From positions 1 to 11,410 of the forward strand of contig VBDL01000075.1 of NCBI GenBank assembly GCA_005884255.1: a DNA stretch of 11,410 bases, read 5' to 3'. This document shows positions 5,845 to 11,410 of this stretch, one piece after another. Position 1 is the stretch's first letter, and every line of letters begins with the position of its first letter. Under the pieces are notes generated by a model. The model saw only the letters and a list, made by a program, of their open reading frames with translations, did no database searches and was not told the DNA's origin. Both the position numbers and the translations under genes were made by a program. Source of the stretch: Betaproteobacteria bacterium. GTDB lineage: Bacteria > Pseudomonadota > Gammaproteobacteria > Burkholderiales > Burkholderiaceae_C.

Positions 5845-6422
5845 GCACCACGATCTGCGTCTATTGCGGCTCTCGCGAAGGAGCGCAGCCGCAGCACGCC
5901 GACGCGGCGCGCACGCTCGGCCGGCTCATCGGCGAGCGCGGCTGGCGGCTGGTGTACGGTGGCGGCAAAGTCGGCCTGATGGGCATCGTCGCCGATGCGG
6001 TGCTCGCCGCGGGCGGCGAGGTGATCGGCGTGATCCCTGACACGCTGATGCGCCGCGAGGTCGGCCACCGCGGACTCACCGAATTGCATGTGGTGCAGAC
6101 CATGCACCAGCGCAAACAGATGATGGCCGAGCGTGCCGACGCCTTCATCGCGCTGCCCGGCGGCATCGGCACGCTCGAAGAATTGTTCGAGGCCTGGACC
6201 TGGCGCCAGCTCGGCTACCACGACGAGCCGATCGGCTTGTTGAATGTCGGCGGCTACTACGACCCGCTGCTGCAGTTCATGCAGTGCACGGTGGACGAGG
6301 GTTTTCTGTCGCCGGCGCAAATGTCGATGATCGATGTCGACGACGACGCATCGCGCTTGCTGGACACGCTGGCCGCGAAGCTGGCGGTACCCCGCGGTGG
6401 CGAAGACCTCTCCCGGATCTAG
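5841..6422 (+). CDS. LOG family protein (nucleoside 5'-monophosphate phosphoribohydrolase, TIGR00730 type)
   Basis: This cytoplasmic Rossmann-fold enzyme is predicted to release the base from nucleoside 5'-monophosphates. Plant LOG relatives activate cytokinins this way; the bacterial substrate may be AMP or a modified nucleotide. The 193 residues begin with the nucleotide-fold strand TICVYCGSREG. VYGGGKVGLMG at 38-48 follows, then MHQRKQMM at 88-95 and the family hallmark PGGIGTLEE at 106-114, which holds the catalytic glutamate and binds the phosphate. The start ATG overlaps the dgkA stop, so it is probably translated by coupling at the end of the seven-gene plus-strand run. Its TAG stop is shared with the stop of the convergent PII gene through the palindrome CTAG. 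The family is certain and the exact substrate is not. Confidence 0.93.
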   Translation: MSTTICVYCGSREGAQPQHADAARTLGRLIGERGWRLVYGGGKVGLMGIVADAVLAAGGEVIGVIPDTLMRREVGHRGLTELHVVQTMHQRKQMMAERADAFIALPGGIGTLEELFEAWTWRQLGYHDEPIGLLNVGGYYDPLLQFMQCTVDEGFLSPAQMSMIDVDDDASRLLDTLAAKLAVPRGGEDLSRI

Positions 6423-6757
6423 ACCGCGGCTTCGTCCGTTTCGCCGGTGCGAATGCGCACCACCTGTTCCACCGCGCTGACGAAGATCTTGCCGTCGCCG
6501 ATCTTGCCGGTCTTCGCCGCCTTGACGATGGCCTCGATGCAGCGATCGACGTCATCGTCCTTGACGACCACCTCGACCTTCACCTTGGGCAGGAAGTCGA
6601 CCACGTATTCGGCGCCGCGGTACAGCTCGGTATGGCCCTTCTGCCGCCCGAAGCCCTTCACCTCGGTCACCGTCAGGCCGGAGACCCCGACCTCGGCCAG
6701 CGCCTCACGCACCTCTTCGAGCTTGAAGGGTTTGATGACGGCGGTGATCTGCTTCAT
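6419..6757 (-). CDS. glnB: Nitrogen regulatory protein P-II
   Basis: This small trimeric signal protein senses 2-oxoglutarate and ATP/ADP and is modified according to glutamine level. It controls glutamine synthetase adenylylation, NtrB/NtrC and sometimes other enzymes. The protein has 112 residues, the standard length. It begins MKQITAVIKPFKLEEVREAL, and the T-loop contains the uridylylation tyrosine Y51 in YRGAEYVVDF (46-55). VKDDDVDRCIEAIVKAAKTG (85-104 region start) and GDGKIFVSAVEQVVRIRTGE cover the C-terminal nucleotide-binding signature. GlnB and GlnK cannot be firmly separated by sequence alone. The lack of an adjacent amtB and the presence of nadE upstream favour glnB. The gene starts 50 bp after nadE with GGAG about 6 bases before ATG. 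Its stop overlaps the LOG gene stop. Confidence 0.95.
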   Translation of the reverse strand: MKQITAVIKPFKLEEVREALAEVGVSGLTVTEVKGFGRQKGHTELYRGAEYVVDFLPKVKVEVVVKDDDVDRCIEAIVKAAKTGKIGDGKIFVSAVEQVVRIRTGETDEAAV

Positions 6758-6807
6758 GGCGCACTCCGGTTCAAGACATTGAGCACCAGTGTACGCAAAG
6801 AGCGGGC

Positions 6808-8502
6808 TCAGGCGCGAAACTTCGACGTGATCGGATAGCGCCAGTCGCGACCGAACGCGCGGTGCGTGATGCGGATTCCCACCGGCGCCTGGCGGCGCTT
6901 GTACTCGTTGATCTTCACCAGCCGCGTCACACGCTCGACCACCGCGGCATCGAAGCCCGCAGCGACGATCTCGTCGATGCTCTGGTCCTCCTGCATGTAG
7001 CGCTCGAGGATCGCATCGAGCGTGTCATAGGGCGGCAGACTGTCCTGGTCGGTCTGGTCGGGCCGCAGTTCGGCCGACGGCGCGCGCGTGATGATGCGCT
7101 CGGGGATCACAGCCCCGATGCTGCCGTCGGCACGCACGGTGGGCTGCTCGTTCTTCCAGCGCGACAGGCGATAAACCAGTGTTTTCGTCACGTCCTTGAT
7201 CACCGCGAAGCCGCCGGCCATGTCGCCGTACAAGGTGCAGTAGCCGGTGGCCATTTCACTCTTGTTGCCCGTGGTCAGCACGATGGCGCCAAACTTGTTC
7301 GATAGCGCCATCAACAAGGTGCCGCGGATCCGCGCCTGGATGTTTTCCTCGGTGGCATCTTCGGTGCAACCGGCGAACTCGTTGGCCAGCGCAGACTTGA
7401 ACGCGTCGACCATCGGCACGATGGAGATCTCGTCGTAGCGCACACCCAGGTGCTGCGCCATCTCGCGCGCATCGAGCCAGGAGATGTCGGCCGTGTAGGG
7501 CGACGGCATCATCACCGCGCGCACGCGATCGGCGCCGAGCGCATCCACCGCCACCGCCAACACCAGCGCCGAATCGATGCCGCCAGACAAGCCGATGATG
7601 GCACCGGGGAAACCGTTCTTGCCGATGTAGTCGCGCACACCGGTGACCAGCGCGCCCCACGCCTGCGCCTCGAACGACAGCGCCGGCGCAATCTCGCCGC
7701 GCGCGCCGCCGTCGCCGTCGAGTTCGACGAACGTGAGGCTCTCGTCGAACATCGGCGCGCGCGCCGCCAGCTCGCCGCGTGCGTCGAGCGCGAACGACGC
7801 GCCGTCGAACACGACCTCGTCCTGCCCGCCGACGAGGTGCGCGAACAGCAGGGGCAACCCGACGCCGCGCGCGCACTGCGCCATGCGCTGCTGCCGCTCT
7901 TCGGCCTTGTCGATGTGGAAGGGCGACGCATTGAGCACCGCCAGCACCTGCGCCCCGGCCGCCTTCGCCAGCTGCGCCGGCTCGTCGAACCACGCGTCCT
8001 CGCAGATCAGCACGCCGAACTTGAGGCCGCCGGCCTCGAACACCAGCGCGCCCTGCCCGGCGTCACGGCCCGAGGCGAAATAGCGGTGCTCGTCGAACAC
8101 CTGGTAGTTGGGCAACTCGCGCTTGCAGTAGGTTGCGAGCACATGTCCCCCCGACAGCACCGAGGCCGCATTGCAGCGCAGCGGCACACTCACCGACTTG
8201 GACCTAACATCGCCGCGTTCACCGAACTGATGCGGATGACCCACCACCACGTGCAGGCCCTCGCAATCGGCCAGCCCACGCGCCACGTCGGCGAGCGCCT
8301 CCTGGCAGGCCAGCATGAAGGCCGGGCGCAGCAGCAGATCCTCCGGCGGGTAGCCGCTCAGGCACAGCTCGGGGGTCAGCACGACGCGCGCGCCGGCCGC
8401 ATGAGCCTGCCGCGCCATGGCAACGATCTTGCGAGCATTGCCGGCCAGGTCGCCGACATGGGCGTTGAACTGGGCCAGCGCGACCTTGGTGGAAGCGGAC
8501 AT
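6808..8502 (-). CDS. nadE: Glutamine-dependent NAD+ synthetase
   Basis: This enzyme performs the last step of NAD synthesis, amidating deamido-NAD with ATP and ammonia cut from glutamine. The 564 residues have the two-domain layout of the glutamine-using form. An N-terminal nitrilase-type glutaminase domain spans about 5-265, with triad residues E45 (LTPELCLSGYP), K127 (TYCKRELPNY) and C167 (LICEDAWFD). A C-terminal synthetase domain spans about 280-560, with the ATP pyrophosphatase loop SGGIDS at 306-311 and TTGNKSEMATGYCTLYGDMAGG further on. The ATG at 8502 is the only plausible start, since the next ATG is at codon 29; no good ribosome site is visible. It is divergent from the acyltransferase gene and is followed at 50 bp by the PII gene, probably in one transcript. 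Confidence 0.96.
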   Translation of the reverse strand: MSASTKVALAQFNAHVGDLAGNARKIVAMARQAHAAGARVVLTPELCLSGYPPEDLLLRPAFMLACQEALADVARGLADCEGLHVVVGHPHQFGERGDVRSKSVSVPLRCNAASVLSGGHVLATYCKRELPNYQVFDEHRYFASGRDAGQGALVFEAGGLKFGVLICEDAWFDEPAQLAKAAGAQVLAVLNASPFHIDKAEERQQRMAQCARGVGLPLLFAHLVGGQDEVVFDGASFALDARGELAARAPMFDESLTFVELDGDGGARGEIAPALSFEAQAWGALVTGVRDYIGKNGFPGAIIGLSGGIDSALVLAVAVDALGADRVRAVMMPSPYTADISWLDAREMAQHLGVRYDEISIVPMVDAFKSALANEFAGCTEDATEENIQARIRGTLLMALSNKFGAIVLTTGNKSEMATGYCTLYGDMAGGFAVIKDVTKTLVYRLSRWKNEQPTVRADGSIGAVIPERIITRAPSAELRPDQTDQDSLPPYDTLDAILERYMQEDQSIDEIVAAGFDAAVVERVTRLVKINEYKRRQAPVGIRITHRAFGRDWRYPITSKFRA

Positions 8503-8529
8503 CGATGAACGTGCGGGAAGTCTCGAACG

Positions 8530-8535
8530 ATTATG
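8530..8535 (-). promoter_or_regulatory. Possible -10 element for nadE
   Basis: CATAAT on the minus strand matches the -10 consensus at five of six positions. It would start transcription about 20 bases before the nadE ATG. The hexamer 17 bp upstream (AGGCGC) is a poor -35. The palindrome at 8559-8580 lies directly beyond that -35 position, so an activator or repressor bound there could act on this promoter. Confidence 0.35.
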
Positions 8536-8558
8536 TCTCCGGCCGGCACTACGCGCCT

Positions 8559-8580
8559 TAACTTCGCTGGCGCGAAGTTA
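8559..8580. promoter_or_regulatory. 22-bp palindrome between nadE and the acyltransferase gene (operator-like)
   Basis: TAACTTCGC and its exact reverse complement GCGAAGTTA flank a 4-base centre TGGC. Nine-base perfect arms in a 90-bp divergent gap are unlikely to be chance, and the AT-rich ends stand out in this GC-rich sequence. It ends 12 bp before the preferred acyltransferase start (8593) and lies beside the candidate nadE -35 region. As RNA it could also form a 5' hairpin. It could be an operator for a dimeric regulator, and I cannot name the regulator family. If the longer acyltransferase start at 8533 were used, the palindrome would be coding. Confidence 0.5.
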
Positions 8581-8592
8581 GCCTTCGACGAA

Positions 8593-9726
8593 ATGGGCAG
8601 CCATTTTGTCATCGGGGTGCACGACGATCCCGCGGCGATCGACGCGGCGGCATGGAATGCACTGGTCGAAGCACAGCCCGATGCGAACCCCTTCGTGCGC
8701 CACGAAATGCTGCTGGCGCTGCATGCGTCGGGCAGCGCGACGCCGCGCAGCGGCTGGTCGCCGTGCTTCATCACACTGCACCGTGGAACCCAGCTCGTGG
8801 CCGCATGCCCCGCGTACTTGAAGACGCACTCCTACGGCGAGTACGTGTTCGACTGGGCCTGGGCCGACGCCTATGAGCGCCACGGTCTGCCCTACTACCC
8901 GAAGCTGCTGTCGGCCGTGCCGTTCACGCCGGTGCCCGGGCCGCGCCTGTTGGCGCTCGATGCCGACGCGCGGCGCGCGCTCTTGGAGACGCTGCGGGCG
9001 TTTGCGCGACGCACCGAGCTCTCATCGGTGCATCTGTTGTTCGTCGGCGATGACGACGCCGCAGCCGCGCGCGACGCCGGCTGGCTGCTGCGCCACAGCG
9101 TGCAGTTCCACTGGCAGAACCGCTCGCCGCAGCCGTATGCCGACTTCGACGACTTCCTCGCGACCTTCCGCCACGACAAGCGCAAGAAGATCCACCAGGA
9201 GCGGCGCAAGGTGCACGACGCCGGCGTGAGCTTCAGCATCCACGAGGGCGCGCAGATCGACGACGCGCTGTGGAGCTTCTTCCACCGCTGCTACACGCTG
9301 ACCTACCGCGCGCACCACTCCACGCCCTACCTCACGCGCGACTTCTTCGCACGCATGGCAGCGACGATGCCGCAGCACTGGGTGATGTTCGTCGCCGAGC
9401 GCAACGGGCAGCGCATCGGTGCGTCGCTGGTCGCGCTCGACCCGCTGCGACGCGTGGCCTACGGCCGCTATTGGGGCGCCATCGAGCACGTGCCTTGCCT
9501 GCACTTCGAGGCTTGCTACTACCAGCCGCTGGCCTGGTGCATCGCCAACGGCTACTCGCGCTTCGAAGGCGGTGCACAGGGCGAGCACAAGATGGCGCGC
9601 GGGCTGATGCCGGTGCGCACCAGCTCGGCGCACTGGCTCAAACATCCGCAATTCGCCCGCGCGGTGGCCGACTTCCTCGAGCGCGAGGGCGCCGGCATCG
9701 ATGACTATGTGGACGAGCTGGCTTGA
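8593..9726 (+). CDS. FemAB-like / GNAT family acyltransferase (COG3146, DUF482 type)
   Basis: This is a predicted N-acyltransferase of the group annotated as GNAT family or peptidoglycan-biosynthesis-like proteins; no member's substrate is known to me. The 377 residues include YGEYVFDWAWADAYERHGLP (81-100), PFTPVPGPRLL (110-120), HWQNRSPQPYADFDDFLATF (173-192) and RHDKRKKIHQERR (193-205). FEGGAQGEHKMARGLMPVRT (324-343) closes the second GNAT-like half. I prefer the start at 8593 because the protein then opens MGSHFVIGVHDDPAAI. The 20 extra codons from an upstream ATG at 8533 contain TCT, ACT, CTT and TTA, which are unlike the GC-ending codons used elsewhere, and they cover a palindrome. Neither start has a strong ribosome site. 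The stop TGA is followed directly by TAG, and the end overlaps ppa by 22 bp. Confidence 0.88.
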   Translation: MGSHFVIGVHDDPAAIDAAAWNALVEAQPDANPFVRHEMLLALHASGSATPRSGWSPCFITLHRGTQLVAACPAYLKTHSYGEYVFDWAWADAYERHGLPYYPKLLSAVPFTPVPGPRLLALDADARRALLETLRAFARRTELSSVHLLFVGDDDAAAARDAGWLLRHSVQFHWQNRSPQPYADFDDFLATFRHDKRKKIHQERRKVHDAGVSFSIHEGAQIDDALWSFFHRCYTLTYRAHHSTPYLTRDFFARMAATMPQHWVMFVAERNGQRIGASLVALDPLRRVAYGRYWGAIEHVPCLHFEACYYQPLAWCIANGYSRFEGGAQGEHKMARGLMPVRTSSAHWLKHPQFARAVADFLEREGAGIDDYVDELA

Positions 9727-10244
9727 TAGCGCGCGATGCCGGTGGTCACCTCGGCCTTCGCGCTGTCCGGCCCTTCCCAGCCCTTGACCTTGACCCACTT
9801 GCCGGCCTCGAGGTCCTTGTAATGCTCGAAGAAGTGCGTGATGGCCTTCAGGCGCATCGGGTTGATGTCTTCGGGCTTCTGCCAGTGCGTGTAGATCGGC
9901 AGGATCTTGTCGATGGGCACGGCCAGCAGCTTCGCATCGCCGCCGGCCTCGTCGTCCATGGCCAGCATGCCGATCGGGCGGCAGGTAACGACGACGCCCG
10001 GTGTCAGCGGGAACGGCGTGATCACCAGCACGTCGACCGGATCACCGTCGTCCGACAGCGTCTGCGGGATGTAGCCGTAGTTGCACGGGTAGTGCATCGC
10101 CGTCGTCATGAAGCGGTCGACGAACATGGCGCCCGTCTCCTTGTCGACTTCGTACTTGATGGGATCGGCGTTCATCGGGATCTCGATGATCACGTTGAAC
10201 TGCTCGGGCGCCTTGCCGCCGGGGGTCACGTTGTGAAGGCTCAT
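9705..10244 (-). CDS. ppa: Soluble inorganic pyrophosphatase (family I)
   Basis: This cytoplasmic enzyme hydrolyses pyrophosphate to phosphate and so pulls biosynthetic reactions forward. The protein has 179 residues, normal for bacterial family I. It begins MSLHNVTPGGKAPEQFNVII with conserved EIPMNADPIKYEVDK at 21-35 and MHYPCNYGYIP at 50-60. The signature DGDPVD at 66-71 supplies the metal-binding aspartates, with DDEAGGDAK at 97-105 adding further acidic ligands. The ATG at 10244 is the standard family start. The 3' end overlaps the convergent acyltransferase gene by 22 bp. Upstream it shares a 228-bp divergent region with hppA, which encodes an unrelated membrane pyrophosphatase. Confidence 0.97.
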   Translation of the reverse strand: MSLHNVTPGGKAPEQFNVIIEIPMNADPIKYEVDKETGAMFVDRFMTTAMHYPCNYGYIPQTLSDDGDPVDVLVITPFPLTPGVVVTCRPIGMLAMDDEAGGDAKLLAVPIDKILPIYTHWQKPEDINPMRLKAITHFFEHYKDLEAGKWVKVKGWEGPDSAKAEVTTGIARYQASSST

Positions 10245-10277
10245 GGTCGTGTTCTCGAATGCCGCGGGAAAACCCGA

Positions 10278-10283
10278 ATTCTA
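10278..10283 (-). promoter_or_regulatory. Possible -10 element for ppa
   Basis: TAGAAT on the minus strand matches the -10 consensus at five of six positions and lies 33 bp upstream of the ppa ATG. No good -35 hexamer stands 16-18 bp further upstream, so the call is tentative. A short inverted repeat, TGCCC at 10300-10304 and GGGCA at 10312-10316, covers the -35 area. Confidence 0.3.
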
Positions 10284-10353
10284 CGAGTGCGGCTTGCGAT
10301 GCCCTGACGTGGGGCACGCGCATCACTCGCTGGTAAACACGGTAAGCCTGTCA

Positions 10354-10382
10354 TTGCCTTGCCCACAAGCCACCGCTAGCAT
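10354..10382 (+). promoter_or_regulatory. Candidate sigma-70 promoter for hppA
   Basis: TTGCCT (10354-10359) and TAGCAT (10377-10382) are separated by exactly 17 bp, and each matches its consensus at four of six positions. Transcription would begin near 10389 and give a leader of about 84 bases before the hppA ATG. The match is moderate and is the best I found on this strand of the ppa-hppA region. Confidence 0.35.
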
Positions 10383-10454
10383 GCACCGGCGACCCGACCG
10401 GCCCTGCCCCATGGGCGAAGAATGCCGGGCGCGTTCATCCCATCGAGTCCGAAC

Positions 10455-10464
10455 AAGGAAGGAG
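10455..10464 (+). promoter_or_regulatory. Ribosome binding site for hppA
   Basis: AAGGAAGGAG ends 8 bases before the ATG at 10473. It is a purine-rich, strong Shine-Dalgarno match and fixes the start of hppA at this ATG. Confidence 0.7.
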
Positions 10465-10472
10465 TGACCTTC

Positions 10473-11410
10473 ATGTCGATCACTTGGGCGCTGTATTTGG
10501 CGCTGGCATGCGGCCTTGCCGCAGTGGTGTACGGGTTCATACAAAGAAGCTGGATCCTCAAGCAGGACGCGGGCAACGCCCGCATGCAGGAGATCGCGTC
10601 GGCGGTGCAGCAAGGCGCGGCTGCCTACCTGGCGCGCCAGTACAAGACCATCGGCATCGTCGGCGTCGTGCTCGCGATCCTCATCGCGGTGTTCCTCGAC
10701 TTCACCACGGCCAGCGGCTTCATCATCGGCGCCATCCTCTCGGGCGCGTGCGGCTTCATCGGCATGAACGTCTCGGTGCGCGCCAACGTGCGCACCGCGC
10801 AAGCGGCCACGCAAGGCATCGGCCCCGCACTCGCGATCGCCTTCAAGGGTGGTGCGATCACCGGCATGCTGGTGGTCGGCCTCGGGCTGCTCGGCGTGAC
10901 CCTCTTCTTCTGGTACGTGACCGGCGGCGGCGGCAAGATCGATTCGGCCACGCTGAAGCCGCTGCTCGGCTTGGCCTTCGGCGCTTCGCTGATCTCGATC
11001 TTCGCGCGCCTGGGCGGCGGCATCTTCACCAAGGGCGCCGACGTCGGCGCCGACCTGGTGGGCAAGGTCGAAGCCGGCATCCCCGAGGACGATCCGCGTA
11101 ACCCGGCGGTGATCGCCGACAACGTGGGCGACAACGTCGGCGACTGCGCCGGCATGGCCGCCGACCTCTTCGAGACCTATGCGGTGACCTTGATCGCGAC
11201 GATGGCGCTCGGCGCGCTCACCGTCACCGGCGCGGCGGCGAATGCGGTGATCTATCCGCTGGCGCTCGGTGCGGTGTCGATCATCGCGTCGATCATCGGC
11301 TGCAGCTTCGTCAAGGCCAGCCCCGGCATGAGGAACGTGATGCCGGCGCTCTACAAGGGCCTGATCGTCGCCGGCGTGATCTCGCTGATTGCCTTCTACG
11401 TCGTAACAAC
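10473..11410 (+). CDS. hppA: Membrane-bound ion-translocating pyrophosphatase, N-terminal part (cut by window edge)
   Basis: This integral membrane enzyme couples pyrophosphate hydrolysis to pumping of H+ (or Na+) across the inner membrane. The 312 visible residues begin MSITWALYLALACGLAAVVYG and contain several hydrophobic segments (about 4-22, 60-76, 82-100, 128-149, 165-180, 235-255, 262-280, 296-312). The substrate-binding signature GADVGADLVGKVEAGIPEDD is at 188-207, followed by NPAVIADNVGDNVGDCAGM at 210-228, whose lysine and aspartates bind magnesium pyrophosphate. Full-length proteins are roughly 660-770 residues, so more than half lies outside. The residue that separates K+-dependent from K+-independent forms is in the missing part, so ion and potassium specificity cannot be called. 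It is divergent from ppa. Confidence 0.96.
   Translation, partial: MSITWALYLALACGLAAVVYGFIQRSWILKQDAGNARMQEIASAVQQGAAAYLARQYKTIGIVGVVLAILIAVFLDFTTASGFIIGAILSGACGFIGMNVSVRANVRTAQAATQGIGPALAIAFKGGAITGMLVVGLGLLGVTLFFWYVTGGGGKIDSATLKPLLGLAFGASLISIFARLGGGIFTKGADVGADLVGKVEAGIPEDDPRNPAVIADNVGDNVGDCAGMAADLFETYAVTLIATMALGALTVTGAAANAVIYPLALGAVSIIASIIGCSFVKASPGMRNVMPALYKGLIVAGVISLIAFYVVT

Noticed and set aside
6758..6807. Sigma-54 (-24/-12) promoter before the PII gene
   Set aside because: The best TGG...TTG-like match has the wrong internal bases and spacing. The gene more likely depends on nadE transcription or an unseen sigma-70 promoter.
7450..8508. 352-codon open frame on the plus strand opposite nadE
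   Set aside because: Same shadow composition (rich in R, H, A, Q) and wholly inside nadE; no family resemblance or ribosome site.
1..11410. Defence system, prophage, insertion sequence, CRISPR array or biosynthetic gene cluster
   Set aside because: No transposase, integrase, nuclease, toxin-antitoxin, cas gene or regular direct repeats were seen. Codon use looks uniform, and nearly every gene is a conserved core function.

Overview
This is a GC-rich, densely coding chromosomal window. It most likely comes from a member of the Burkholderiales (Betaproteobacteria), close to the Rubrivivax/Leptothrix/Methylibium group. That placement rests on the protein sequences recalled from memory and on the gene order ilvB-ilvN-ilvC, sigma factor-DUF3619-DUF3106-RDD, and nadE next to a PII gene. 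No search was run. I see no mobile elements, phage genes, CRISPR arrays, tRNAs or rRNAs. No stretch longer than about 160 bp lies outside a gene or a divergent promoter region, except the 228 bp between ppa and hppA.

Layout: (1) Bases 1-2940, minus strand: the branched-chain amino acid operon ilvB-ilvN-ilvC (acetolactate synthase large and small subunits, then ketol-acid reductoisomerase). ilvC runs off the left edge. Both spacers inside the operon carry inverted repeats. (2) Bases 3098-6422, plus strand: seven tightly packed genes reading away from ilvB. These are an ECF-like sigma factor, a one-pass membrane protein (DUF3619), an exported repeat protein (DUF3106), an RDD membrane protein, diacylglycerol kinase (dgkA) and a LOG-family nucleotide hydrolase. 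Three junctions are ATGA start/stop overlaps. (3) Bases 6419-8502, minus strand: glutamine-dependent NAD+ synthetase (nadE), then a PII signal protein (glnB type) that ends tail-to-tail with the LOG gene inside one shared CTAG. (4) Bases 8593-9726, plus strand: a FemAB-like/GNAT acyltransferase (COG3146 type), divergent from nadE. A 22-bp near-perfect palindrome sits between the two. (5) Bases 9705-10244, minus strand: soluble inorganic pyrophosphatase (ppa), overlapping the acyltransferase end by 22 bp. (6) Base 10473 to the right edge, plus strand: membrane-bound ion-pumping pyrophosphatase (hppA, N-terminal 312 residues), divergent from ppa.

Most of the window is conserved housekeeping metabolism. 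The part that looks least described is the sigma factor-DUF3619-DUF3106-RDD module. Its layout (sigma factor, single-pass membrane protein, exported helical-repeat protein, polytopic membrane protein) resembles a cell-envelope sensing circuit, but a signalling role is inference from topology and gene order. Other points worth a check are the palindrome between nadE and the acyltransferase, the hairpins in the ilv spacers, the divergent pair of unrelated pyrophosphatases, and the overlapping convergent gene ends with no room for ordinary terminators.
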